Part shown: in pieces, positions 42,933 through 51,079 of the stretch
Layout of the letters: every line of letters starts with the position of its first letter
How positions within the stretch are numbered: position 1 is the stretch's first letter
Assembly (NCBI GenBank): GCA_021647885.1
Contig: JAKITV010000007.1
Coordinates: 16,758-80,757 of the forward strand
DNA: 64,000 bases
Direction of reading: 5' to 3'
Source: Flavobacteriaceae bacterium
GTDB lineage: Bacteria; Bacteroidota; Bacteroidia; Flavobacteriales; Flavobacteriaceae
Made by a program: the position numbers and the translations under genes
The notes under the pieces: generated by a model
Told to the model about the DNA's origin: nothing
Databases searched by the model: none
What the model saw: only the letters and a program-made list of their open reading frames with translations

Positions 42933-43931
42933 CTAATTATTCAACATTTTCCACAACTTATCTTTAAGTTCGGTAATGCCTTGTTGGGCTATCGAAGAAA
43001 TAAAAATATAATCTATAGGAAGTGAATTATCGAGTTCGATTTTAAGTTCTGCTTTAAGCTCATCGTCTAACAAGTCACATTTTGTAATAGCAATCAACCT
43101 GTCTTTATCCAGCATTTCAGGATTGTAACGACGTAATTCATCTAACAAAATATCGTACTGCTTTTTAATATCGTTAACATCTGCAGGGATTAAAAACAGT
43201 AAGGTCGAATTACGTTCTATATGACGTAAAAAATAGTGTCCAAGTCCTTTGCCTTCGGCTGCTCCTTCTATAATCCCAGGAATATCTGCCATTACAAAGG
43301 TTTGAAAATCGCGATATTTTACAATACCCAAATTGGGTTTTAAAGTGGTAAATTCGTAATCGGCAATTTTTGGTTTTGCTGAAGTTATTACAGATAAAAG
43401 TGTCGATTTTCCAGCATTGGGAAATCCAACCAATCCAACATCTGCCAACACTTTAAGCTCTAAAGTAATTCGTTTTTCCTCATGCGGAATTCCAGGTTGT
43501 GCATATCGAGGCGTTTGGTTTGTTGAGCTTTTAAAATGCCAATTGCCACGCCCTCCCATTCCTCCTTCACAAACTATTTTTTCTTCGTTCTCTTCGGTAA
43601 TTTCAAAAATGATTTCGTTGGTTTCTGTATCTCTAATTACAGTTCCTAAAGGTACATCTATATAAACATCTGTTCCATCTGCTCCTGTACTTCTTCCTTT
43701 GCTGCCATGACTGCCATGTTCGGCTTTAATATGGCGTTTAAATTTAAGATGCAATAATGTCCAGAGATTTTTTTTACCTCTAATTATAACATGACCACCA
43801 CGACCACCATCTCCACCATCTGGTCCTCCTTTGGTAATATATTTTTCACGATGTAAATGCACAGAGCCTTTACCTCCATTTCCAGAAGTAGCTACTATTT
43901 TTACATAATCTACAAAATTACCTTCGGTCAT
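42933..43931 (-). CDS. obgE: Obg-family GTPase
   Basis: Essential ribosome-associated GTPase for 50S assembly and stress response. 332 residues: glycine-rich Obg fold at 1-158 ([30 protein letters not shown]), then the G domain with G1 [11 protein letters not shown] near 166, [16 protein letters not shown] near 213 and the NKxD equivalent TKCD near 284. It lacks the C-terminal OCT domain, as usual in Bacteroidota. A P2 palindrome is directly upstream of its ATG, separated by nine nucleotides from the GGG of the arm. Confidence 0.96.
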   Translation of the reverse strand: MTEGNFVDYVKIVATSGNGGKGSVHLHREKYITKGGPDGGDGGRGGHVIIRGKKNLWTLLHLKFKRHIKAEHGSHGSKGRSTGADGTDVYIDVPLGTVIRDTETNEIIFEITEENEEKIVCEGGMGGRGNWHFKSSTNQTPRYAQPGIPHEEKRITLELKVLADVGLVGFPNAGKSTLLSVITSAKPKIADYEFTTLKPNLGIVKYRDFQTFVMADIPGIIEGAAEGKGLGHYFLRHIERNSTLLFLIPADVNDIKKQYDILLDELRRYNPEMLDKDRLIAITKCDLLDDELKAELKIELDNSLPIDYIFISSIAQQGITELKDKLWKMLNN

Positions 43932-43938
43932 ATTTTTT

Positions 43939-43955
43939 TTCCCACGAAAGTGGAA
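43939..43955. repeat. palindrome P2 abutting the obgE start
   Basis: Reads TTCCACTTTCGTGGGAA on the obgE sense strand, identical to the copy at 7491-7507. The GGGAA of the right arm lies just before the ATG, separated by an A-rich stretch. Confidence 0.9.
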
Positions 43956-43986
43956 ATCTTTTAAATTGAAACTAAAATGAATATAG

Positions 43987-44039
43987 ATTCCTGCCTTGCT
44001 CCTCTGCTAAAGCTTCGGTGACACGCAGACGCAGGAATG
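43987..44039. repeat. P3 palindrome with an expanded centre
   Basis: Outer arms ATTCCTGC and GCAGGAAT of the P3 family enclose a 37-bp centre (CTCCTCTGC, GGTGACACGCAGACGC) instead of the usual CTTC. It looks like one repeat inserted into another. It lies 4 bp beyond the 3' end of the hpt-adk gene. Confidence 0.75.
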
Positions 44040-44043
44040 ACAA

Positions 44044-45153
44044 CTATAACGAATCTATTACTTTGCTCAAACGCTCAGCAATTTCTTGAATGCTACCTAC
44101 ACCATCTACACCAAAATATTTGTCTTGGCTAGAATAGTAATCTTTTAAAATAGCTGTTTTTGTATAATATTCTTTAATTCTATTTCTAATAATAGATTCG
44201 TTTGCATCGTCTGGTCTTCCACTGGTTTTTCCTCTTTTAAGTAAACGCTCTACTAACACTTCGTCATCTACTTCTAAAGCAATCATTGCATTTATATTAG
44301 AATCTTTAGTTTCCATGAGTTTATCTAAAGCTTCCGCTTGTGCATTAGTACGCGGAAATCCATCAAAAATAAAACCTTGAGCATCTGCATTTCTATCTAC
44401 TTCTGCATTAAGCATTTTTATGGTAACCTCATCTGGCACTAAATCGCCTTTATCCATATACGATTTAGCTAAAGTACCAAGTGCTGTTTCATTTTTTATA
44501 TTATAGCGAAATACATCTCCTGTGGAAATATGAACCAAATTATATTTATCCTTTAAAAATTCTGCTTGTGTACCTTTTCCTGCTCCTGGAGGTCCAAACA
44601 AAACTATATTTGTCATCTTTTGTGTGGTACAAATTTGATATACTTCTGGAATATCTCTACCTAAACCATTATAATCCAAACCGTAACCAACGATAAACTT
44701 TTTAGGGATTTCAATACCTTTATAATGAATTTTAAAATCTTTCTTATAAGCTTCTGGTTTATAAAAAAGCGTTGCTATTTTAAGTGCTTTTACGCCTTCA
44801 TTCTTAAATATTCTATGTATTTCATGTAGTGTATTTCCTGTATCGATAATATCTTCTAAAATCACTACTGTTCTTCCGGATAAATCTTGTGTAAGACCAA
44901 TTAATCGTTGAATATCTTCGGTAGATTTTACGCCTTCATAAGACGCTAATTTTATAAAAGTGACCTCGCATGGTTTAGGATACTTCTTTACAAAATCGCT
45001 TACTACCATAAAAGATCCATTTAAAATACCTATAAATACAGGTATTTCGTCACCAATATCTTTTGAGATTTCGTTCGCTAGTTTTGAAATTGCAGCATCA
45101 ATTTCTTGTGCAGATATAAATGGTTTAAAATATTTATCATGAAGTTTAATCAT
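44044..45153 (-). CDS. fused hypoxanthine phosphoribosyltransferase-adenylate kinase
   Basis: A 369-residue two-domain purine enzyme. Residues 1-178 are a type I PRTase (LNGSFMVVSDFV near 46, PRPP loop VVILEDIIDTGNTL near 96, VGYGLDYNGLGRDIPEVYQI near 155). Residues 180-369 are a short-lid adenylate kinase (IVLFGPPGAGKGTQAEFL P-loop near 183, STGDVFRYNI near 210, DGFPRTNAQAEALD near 264, RLLKRGKTSGRPDD near 308). The junction reads CTTQKMTNIVLFG, with the original Met of the kinase still visible, so the fusion arose by loss of the stop between hpt and adk. Both activities are in purine salvage and nucleotide balance. Confidence 0.95.
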   Translation of the reverse strand: MIKLHDKYFKPFISAQEIDAAISKLANEISKDIGDEIPVFIGILNGSFMVVSDFVKKYPKPCEVTFIKLASYEGVKSTEDIQRLIGLTQDLSGRTVVILEDIIDTGNTLHEIHRIFKNEGVKALKIATLFYKPEAYKKDFKIHYKGIEIPKKFIVGYGLDYNGLGRDIPEVYQICTTQKMTNIVLFGPPGAGKGTQAEFLKDKYNLVHISTGDVFRYNIKNETALGTLAKSYMDKGDLVPDEVTIKMLNAEVDRNADAQGFIFDGFPRTNAQAEALDKLMETKDSNINAMIALEVDDEVLVERLLKRGKTSGRPDDANESIIRNRIKEYYTKTAILKDYYSSQDKYFGVDGVGSIQEIAERLSKVIDSL

Positions 45154-45175
45154 GTTGTCCTTTTTTAGAAAGATG

Positions 45176-45183
45176 CAAAGATA
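45176..45183 (-). promoter_or_regulatory. -7 promoter box for hpt-adk
   Basis: Reads TATCTTTG on the minus strand, 22 nt upstream of the ATG at 45153. Confidence 0.5.
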
Positions 45184-45247
45184 ATGAATTGATTAAGGAT
45201 TTACGGTTTTTGAATTATGATTTTGAAATTGATTGAATATTAAAATG

Positions 45248-45255
45248 TATTTTTG
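45248..45255 (+). promoter_or_regulatory. -7 promoter box for purKE
   Basis: TATTTTTG fits TAnnTTTG, about 67 nt before the purK start; a TTTTG at 45221-45225 lies 22 nt upstream and could be the -33 element. The leader then contains a P2 palindrome next to the start codon. Confidence 0.5.
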
Positions 45256-45297
45256 TGATGTCGAAGCAGAAAATCAATATTAATTAAGATTAATAAG

Positions 45298-45314
45298 ATT
45301 CCCACTTTAGTGGG
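45298..45314. repeat. palindrome P2 abutting the purK start
   Basis: GATTCCCACTTTAGTGGG, preceded by AATTAAGATTAATAA as at other P2 sites. From the GGG to the second ATG (45323) is 8 nt, the same spacing as at 7514 and 62705, which favours 45323 as the true start. Confidence 0.88.
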
Positions 45315-45322
45315 TAATGAAT

Positions 45323-46477
45323 ATGAATTACTTTTCTTCAAATTTTAAATTAGGCATACTTGGTGGAGGACAATTGGGCAAAATGCTACTAAACGATACC
45401 CGAAAATTCGATATATATACCTGTGTTTTAGATATAAGTGATGAAGCACCTTGTAAGATTGCTTCAAACGAGTTTTACAAAGGTGATTTAATGGACTTTA
45501 AAACCGTTTATAACTTTGGGAAAAAAGTAGATGTTTTAACCATTGAAATAGAAAACATAAATGTAGATGCTTTAGAAAAACTAGAACATGAAGGTGTTAA
45601 AGTTTATCCTTCTTCAAAAACATTAGGGATTATTCAAAATAAATCTAAACAGAAATTGTTTTACATAGATCATAATTTGCCTACAACTCCCTTTTCAAGA
45701 TTTGCTTATAAAGATGAGATTTTAACTGCAATAAAGCATGAAACATTGCGTTTTCCATTTGTTTGGAAAAGCGCTCAATTTGGATACGATGGCAATGGAG
45801 TTAAAGTTATTAGAACATTTTCAGACCTTGACGACTTACCAAAAGGAGAATGTATTACAGAAGAACTTGTAGATTTTAAAAATGAGCTTTCTGTAATTGT
45901 AGCACGAAATGTTTCGGGAGAAACTAAAGTTTATCCTGTTGTTGAAATGGAGTTTCATCCTCATGCCAACCAAGTAGAATATGTAATTTGTCCTGCAAGA
46001 ATTAGTAAAGAAATAGCATTAAAAGCAGAATTAACAGCGTTAAAAACTTCAGCAGCATTTAATCATGTTGGTCTGTTGGCTGTAGAAATGTTTCTAACAA
46101 AAGATGATGAAATTTTAATAAATGAAGTTGCACCAAGACCTCACAATTCAGGTCACCACACAATCGAAACAAGTTATACCTCTCAATTTGAACAACATCT
46201 TCGTGCTATTTTAAACTTACCTTTAGGAAAAACTGATAGTAAAGTTGGTGGAATTATGGTAAATTTGGTTGGTGAAGAAGGTTACAATGGAGATGTAGTT
46301 TACCAAAATATAGAGAGCATAATGGAAATGGATGGTGTAACTCCACATATTTATGGTAAAAAACAAACACGACCATTTCGTAAAATGGGACATGTAACTA
46401 TTATAAATGAAGATATTACTGAAGCACGAAAAATTGCCGAAAAAGTAAAAAGAACGATAAAAGTAATAAGTAAATAA
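45323..46477 (+). CDS. purK: 5-(carboxyamino)imidazole ribonucleotide synthase
   Basis: ATP-grasp enzyme that carboxylates aminoimidazole ribonucleotide in purine synthesis. 384 residues from the second ATG (MNYFSSNFKLGILGGG), chosen by its spacing to the upstream P2 palindrome; the ATG at 45317 is the alternative and adds two residues. GILGGGQLGKML near 11, FPFVWKSAQFGYDGNGVKV near 146, ITEELVDFKNELSVIVARN near 180, LINEVAPRPHNSGHHTIE near 266. It overlaps nothing and is followed after 3 bp by purE, whose product uses its carbamate. Confidence 0.95.
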   Translation: MNYFSSNFKLGILGGGQLGKMLLNDTRKFDIYTCVLDISDEAPCKIASNEFYKGDLMDFKTVYNFGKKVDVLTIEIENINVDALEKLEHEGVKVYPSSKTLGIIQNKSKQKLFYIDHNLPTTPFSRFAYKDEILTAIKHETLRFPFVWKSAQFGYDGNGVKVIRTFSDLDDLPKGECITEELVDFKNELSVIVARNVSGETKVYPVVEMEFHPHANQVEYVICPARISKEIALKAELTALKTSAAFNHVGLLAVEMFLTKDDEILINEVAPRPHNSGHHTIETSYTSQFEQHLRAILNLPLGKTDSKVGGIMVNLVGEEGYNGDVVYQNIESIMEMDGVTPHIYGKKQTRPFRKMGHVTIINEDITEARKIAEKVKRTIKVISK

Positions 46478-46480
46478 AAT

Positions 46481-46966
46481 ATGGCACAAGTAGGAATAAT
46501 TATGGGAAGCAATAGTGACCTTCCTGTTATGCAAGACGCTATAGATATTTTAAAAGGGTTTGATATTGATATTGAAGTGGATATCGTTTCTGCACATCGA
46601 ACACCAGATAAAATGTTTGAATATGGTAAAGAAGCTCATAAACGAGGTATAAAAGTCATTATTGCTGGTGCTGGTGGCGCAGCGCATTTACCAGGAATGA
46701 TAGCCTCTTTATCTCCGCTTCCAGTTATTGGAGTTCCTGTAAAATCAAGTAACTCTATAGATGGTTGGGATTCTGTACTATCTATTTTACAAATGCCTGG
46801 AGGTGTCCCAGTTGCAACGGTAGCGTTAAATGGCGCAAAAAATGCAGGTATATTAGCAGCACAAATTATTGGGACTTTCGACAATTGTGTTCAAGACAAA
46901 ATAGTAATCTATAAGGAAGGATTAAAAGCAAAAGTTTTAAAAACTTCAAAAGAAATAAAAAAATAA
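46481..46966 (+). CDS. purE: 5-(carboxyamino)imidazole ribonucleotide mutase
   Basis: Class I PurE, converting N5-CAIR to CAIR. 161 residues: IIMGSNSDLPVMQDA near 6, VSAHRTPDKMFEYG near 37 with the catalytic His, AGAGGAAHLPGMIASLSPLPVIGVPV near 64, and SILQMPGGVPVATVA near 97. It lies 3 bp after purK and ends at a weak hairpin. Confidence 0.96.
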   Translation: MAQVGIIMGSNSDLPVMQDAIDILKGFDIDIEVDIVSAHRTPDKMFEYGKEAHKRGIKVIIAGAGGAAHLPGMIASLSPLPVIGVPVKSSNSIDGWDSVLSILQMPGGVPVATVALNGAKNAGILAAQIIGTFDNCVQDKIVIYKEGLKAKVLKTSKEIKK

Positions 46967-46968
46967 AA

Positions 46969-46985
46969 CCTCGATTTTAACGAGG
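46969..46985 (+). terminator. weak hairpin after purE
   Basis: CCTCG-ATTTTAA-CGAGG immediately after the purE stop, with only a short T-rich tail. The next 200 bp to the M3 peptidase gene hold no recognised feature. Confidence 0.5.
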
Positions 46986-47191
46986 CTTTATAATTGCTAT
47001 TAATTAATCTTTTATAAGGATGAAACTCCATGAAAAAATTATTGGCGAATGTAATAAAAATTTACTTATACAATCAACCTTTTTATAGTTAATATTCGAT
47101 AAATCAATCTGTTAGAAAGAAAATACTTACACAATTATAAAAATGTAATCCAAGTGTTTAAAATTACTTATTAAATCTCTTACAAATAAAA

Positions 47192-49225
47192 ATGAACAGT
47201 TTAAGTCACTACTTTTCAACACCATATAACACAGCTCCATTTTCTAAAATAAACAACAAAGATTTTCTTCCTGCTTTCAAAAAAGCAATTAAAAATGCTA
47301 AAGCTGAAATTGATGTTATAATAACCAATTTAGAAACTCCAACTTTTAAAAACACTATTGAAGTATTAGATTTTTCAGGAAAGCAATTGGATAGGATTTC
47401 GAGCATTTTCTTCAATTTAAACTCTGCCGAAACTAATGATGAAATTCAAAAAATAGCTCAAGAAGTTTCGCCTTTATTATCTGAATTCAGTAACGATATT
47501 GTTTTAAATGAAAAATTGTTTGATCGGATTAAAACAATTTATGAATCAAAAAATGAATTTGATTTAACTACTGAACAACAAACTTTACTTGATAAAAAAT
47601 ATAAAAGCTTTTCAAGAAATGGTGCAAATCTTCCTAAAGATAAAAAACAAAAACTGCGCAAAATCGATAAAGAATTAAGCCAACTAAAACTAAAATTTGG
47701 AGAAAACATATTAGCAGAAACCAATAAATTTGAAATGCTAATAACTAACGAAAGTGATCTGTCAGGTTTACCTGAAGGTGCAAAAGAAGCTGCAAAACTA
47801 CTTGCCGAATCTAAAGACAAAAAAGGTTGGTTAATTACACTAGATTATCCAAGCTACATTCCTTTTATGACCTATGCCAACAATCGCAAATTGCGTAAAA
47901 AACTGTCTGTTGCTTTTGGTAGCAAAGGATTTAAAAATGATGAACTTGACAACCAAGATATTGTTTTAAAAATTGCTAACCTTCGTTATAAACGTGCTAC
48001 GCTTTTAGGCTATAAAACACATGCTCATTTTGTTCTTGAAGAACGTATGGCAAAAACCCCTGAAAAAGTTTCAGAATTTTTAAATGAGCTTCTCGAAAAA
48101 GCAAAACCTGCAGCAGAACGTGAATTTGAAGAACTTCAAAATTTTGCAAAAGATTTAGATAAAATTGACAGACTTGAAAAATGGGATTCTGCTTATTATT
48201 CTGAAAAATTAAAGCAAAAACTATTCAGTCTCGACGACGAACTTCTTAAACCTTATTTTAAACTAGAAAATGTAATACAAGGTGTCTTTACAATAGCTAA
48301 CAAATTATACGATTTGCAGTTTGAAGAAATATTTACTATCGATAAATACCATGAAGATGTTTTAACTTATAAAGTAACTAACAAAAAAGGAGAACTTGTG
48401 TCTATTTTTTATGCCGATTTCTTCCCAAGGCAAGGCAAGCGTAATGGTGCTTGGATGACCTCTTTTAAACCACAATATATTGAAGATGGTGTTAATGAGC
48501 GTCCTCATATTTCTATAGTTTGCAATTTCACTAAACCTACCAAAAGTAAACCTTCATTGTTAACCTTTAATGAAGTCACTACTTTATTCCATGAGTTTGG
48601 TCATGCACTTCATGGCATGTTAGCAAACACAACATATCCTAGTTTGTCCGGAACAAGTGTGTATTGGGATTTTGTGGAATTGCCAAGTCAGATTTTAGAA
48701 AATTGGTGTTACGAAAAAGAAGCATTAGAGCTTTTTGCTAAACATTATAAAACTGGAGAAATAATTCCAATGGATTTGGTTAATAAAATTAAAGCATCTT
48801 CCAACTTTCATGAAGGTATGCAAACCTTAAGACAAATTAGTTTTGGATTGTTGGATATGAGTTGGCATGCTGGCGAGTCACCAGAGACAATAAAATCTGT
48901 AAAGCAGCATGAAAAAAATGCTTTTGGACATACGCAACTTTTTCCAGATGTAGCAAGAAATTGTATGAGCACCTCATTTTCTCATATCTTTCAAGGTGGA
49001 TATTCATCAGGTTACTACAGCTACAAATGGGCAGAAGTTTTAGATGCTGACGCTTTTGAATATTTTAAAGCAAAAGGCATCTTCAATAAAGAAATCGCCA
49101 AGAAATTTAAAGAAACTGTGTTAAGTAAAGGTGGAACGGAAGACCCAATGATTCTATATAAACGTTTTAGAGGAAAAGAACCAAAACCTGAAGCACTTCT
49201 TAAGAGAGCTGGATTAATTAAATGA
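47192..49225 (+). CDS. M3-family oligopeptidase (Dcp/OpdA type)
   Basis: A 677-residue zinc endopeptidase or dipeptidyl carboxypeptidase. The zinc motif HEFGHALHG is near residue 470 and the third ligand in the WDFVELPSQILENW segment near 490 follows it; C-terminal FSHIFQGGYSSGYYSYKWAEVLDADAFEYF near 595 is the substrate-binding signature. No signal peptide, so cytoplasmic peptide turnover is likely. No promoter box was found; it is preceded by a 225-bp spacer. Confidence 0.93.
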   Translation: MNSLSHYFSTPYNTAPFSKINNKDFLPAFKKAIKNAKAEIDVIITNLETPTFKNTIEVLDFSGKQLDRISSIFFNLNSAETNDEIQKIAQEVSPLLSEFSNDIVLNEKLFDRIKTIYESKNEFDLTTEQQTLLDKKYKSFSRNGANLPKDKKQKLRKIDKELSQLKLKFGENILAETNKFEMLITNESDLSGLPEGAKEAAKLLAESKDKKGWLITLDYPSYIPFMTYANNRKLRKKLSVAFGSKGFKNDELDNQDIVLKIANLRYKRATLLGYKTHAHFVLEERMAKTPEKVSEFLNELLEKAKPAAEREFEELQNFAKDLDKIDRLEKWDSAYYSEKLKQKLFSLDDELLKPYFKLENVIQGVFTIANKLYDLQFEEIFTIDKYHEDVLTYKVTNKKGELVSIFYADFFPRQGKRNGAWMTSFKPQYIEDGVNERPHISIVCNFTKPTKSKPSLLTFNEVTTLFHEFGHALHGMLANTTYPSLSGTSVYWDFVELPSQILENWCYEKEALELFAKHYKTGEIIPMDLVNKIKASSNFHEGMQTLRQISFGLLDMSWHAGESPETIKSVKQHEKNAFGHTQLFPDVARNCMSTSFSHIFQGGYSSGYYSYKWAEVLDADAFEYFKAKGIFNKEIAKKFKETVLSKGGTEDPMILYKRFRGKEPKPEALLKRAGLIK

Positions 49226-49249
49226 TAAGATTATTCAAAATATTTACCC

Positions 49250-49257
49250 TATTTTTG
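49250..49257 (+). promoter_or_regulatory. -7 promoter box for the ECF sigma gene
   Basis: TATTTTTG fits TAnnTTTG, 25 nt upstream of the start at 49283. Confidence 0.45.
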
Positions 49258-49282
49258 ATAAACAAAACACTAAAGTTTACAA

Positions 49283-49837
49283 ATGCCAAATCACCTAATA
49301 GATCCTAATAAGTGGATAGATTTATATTCCGATTATCTCTTTAACTATACTATAACTAGAGTTAAGGATAGAGATATTGCTCAAGATTTGGTGCAAGACA
49401 CTTTTTTTGCTGGATTAAAATCCATGAAAAATTTTAAGGGAGAAGCCAGCGAACGCACTTGGTTAATTTCTATTTTAAAACGTAAAATAATAGACCACTA
49501 TCGTAAAATAAATTCTAAAAAAGGTAAGGCTGAAATACGAATAAACTACAATAGCGACTCTGAAGATGAAGGCGATTGGCTAGAAGAACGTGTTGCAGAT
49601 CCTTTTGATAAAACAGCCGAAGACAATCTTGAAAATACTGAATTAGGCTTGGCAATCCATAACTGTATAAGAAGGCTACCTAAAAAACAGGCACAAGTTT
49701 TTAAAATGAAAACCATTTTAGGCTATGAAACTGAAGCTATTTGTAATGAATTAGACATCACAGCGTCTAATCTTTGGGTTATAATACACAGAGCCAGAAC
49801 AACAATGATAGCATGTTTAGAAAAAAATTGGTTTTGA
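49283..49837 (+). CDS. ECF-type sigma-70 family RNA polymerase sigma factor
   Basis: A 184-residue sigma factor. Region 2 is LYSDYLFNYTITRVKDRDIAQDLVQDTFFAGLKSMKNFKGEASERTWLISILKRKIIDHYRK (residues about 12-73); region 4 is LGLAIHNCIRRLPKKQAQVFKMKTILGYETEAICNELDITASNLWVIIHRARTTMIACL (residues about 115-175). The central linker is acidic. It is followed after 9 bp by a small cysteine-rich protein with an anti-sigma-like zinc motif, a classic sigma/anti-sigma pair. Confidence 0.93.
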   Translation: MPNHLIDPNKWIDLYSDYLFNYTITRVKDRDIAQDLVQDTFFAGLKSMKNFKGEASERTWLISILKRKIIDHYRKINSKKGKAEIRINYNSDSEDEGDWLEERVADPFDKTAEDNLENTELGLAIHNCIRRLPKKQAQVFKMKTILGYETEAICNELDITASNLWVIIHRARTTMIACLEKNWF

Positions 49838-49846
49838 TAATATACC

Positions 49847-50116
49847 ATGAGTAAAAAAAATAAAATATTTGTTACGTGTGAAGAAGCAAATCATAATTGC
49901 GACAAGGCACAATATAATGAAGCTACTTTTTGGGAAAAAGTGAAGCTTGTTATTCATATATTATATTGTAGAGCTTGTAGAAAACATTCTAGTGACAATG
50001 CTAAACTATCAAAAACCATCGCTAAATCTAAAGTAGATTGCCTAAAATTAAAAGATAAACAGAAAATGAAAGAGTGTTTTGAAAAAGTGTTAAAACAACA
50101 GCAACAACAGCCATAA
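49847..50116 (+). CDS. small probable zinc-binding anti-sigma factor
   Basis: 89 residues. CEEANHNCDKAQY near 11 precedes HILYCRACRKHSS near 42-54, which gives H-x3-C-x2-C, the core zinc motif of ZAS-type anti-sigma factors. No transmembrane helix, so it would act in the cytoplasm. The 9-bp distance from the ECF sigma gene supports the pairing. It ends in a glutamine run and its 3' end overlaps the convergent membrane-protein gene by 27 bp. In related genomes it may be mis-annotated because of the nearby gcvP gene. Confidence 0.72.
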   Translation: MSKKNKIFVTCEEANHNCDKAQYNEATFWEKVKLVIHILYCRACRKHSSDNAKLSKTIAKSKVDCLKLKDKQKMKECFEKVLKQQQQQP

Positions 50117-50917
50117 AATTGGGATTCCTTCCACCCAAAAGGAAGTATAATATTTTTTATAATATTCTTGCGAAAAGACTAAAAACAAAAGCGTTATACC
50201 CGTTATTATAATTAAAATCACAATCCTTTCAGAATTAATATTATCTTTTAAAAACTCCAATAAGAAAAACCCAACTAACAGTAATACTCCTATAAGTTTA
50301 GTTTTTTTTATACCTATTTGCTGCGGAATTGTAGAAAGCTTCAAATGATCAAACTGCATATCTCTAATTTCAAAAGGAAACATTAATACCATTACAAACA
50401 TAAAACGTTGCAAAGCTGTAATAACAACATCAAAATCAATTTGAAAGTCATTATTTATTAAAGGAATAAAAACAGTAACTCCAGCCCAAACCAAAGCAAT
50501 CACATAAATTTTTAACCCACTAATCCCTCTTAAATTTTGTTTTTTATCAATAAATAGACGTTTTGGTAAAAACGGAATTGCATACAAAAAAGTAATAATC
50601 CCAAATCCAGCAATGTATAGCAATGTTTTGTAACGAAGATTAAACGCATAGTAACATAATCCAAAAAAACTAATTAAAAAAAATATCTGAATCCACTTCA
50701 GCCAATTGGCTAAACGTCTATGATGATATTTCGCCAAACCAAAATACTTTACAAAATTGTAACCTGTTACAGATGCAAAAAAAATAAAAAACAGTACTTC
50801 TTTATCATAAGGAATATCAAACTCTAAAAGCGTAATCCAAGACAATGATAACACAGCCAAAGCCACATGAATACTACTGTTAATATAAAAATCCAACACT
50901 TGTTTAAAACAACGCAT
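50090..50917 (-). CDS. integral membrane protein, UbiA-like
   Basis: A 275-residue protein with about eight transmembrane helices. The first helices (SSIHVALAVLSLSWITLLEFDIPYD) and ILMFPFEIRDMQFDHLKLSTIPQQIGIKKTKLIG near 185 recall the DxxxD/second aspartate region of UbiA-type prenyltransferases, but the first aspartate-rich motif (NDxxDxxxD) is not present in its standard form. Substrate and activity cannot be assigned. Single gene, convergent with the anti-sigma gene (27-bp overlap). Confidence 0.7.
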   Translation of the reverse strand: MRCFKQVLDFYINSSIHVALAVLSLSWITLLEFDIPYDKEVLFFIFFASVTGYNFVKYFGLAKYHHRRLANWLKWIQIFFLISFFGLCYYAFNLRYKTLLYIAGFGIITFLYAIPFLPKRLFIDKKQNLRGISGLKIYVIALVWAGVTVFIPLINNDFQIDFDVVITALQRFMFVMVLMFPFEIRDMQFDHLKLSTIPQQIGIKKTKLIGVLLLVGFFLLEFLKDNINSERIVILIIITGITLLFLVFSQEYYKKYYTSFWVEGIPILWLLLLLF

Positions 50918-51003
50918 AATACAAAAATAGTTAAACTGCCATTAATCTCTTTCTCTTATTAAAAACTTTCATTTTTGTGGAATAAAAACACTAAATATTT
51001 ATG

Positions 51004-51011
51004 TAATTTTG
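51004..51011 (+). promoter_or_regulatory. -7 promoter box for gcvP
   Basis: TAATTTTG fits TAnnTTTG, 68 nt upstream of the gcvP ATG. I looked for a glycine riboswitch in this 162-nt spacer and saw none. Confidence 0.5.
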
Positions 51012-51079
51012 CACATTAAAAAGTATTCTCCAATCTTTATAGCTATTGAGACTTGAGAGAATTAAAAACTTAAATAAGA

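Noticed and set aside
46223-46534. 103-aa minus-strand ORF over purK/purE
   Set aside because: Antisense shadow rich in Tyr, Phe and His, as expected for reverse frames of AT-rich coding DNA.
50918-51079. Possible glycine riboswitch before gcvP
   Set aside because: The spacer is short and AT-rich; I could not find the paired glycine aptamer motifs. A simple promoter box explains it.
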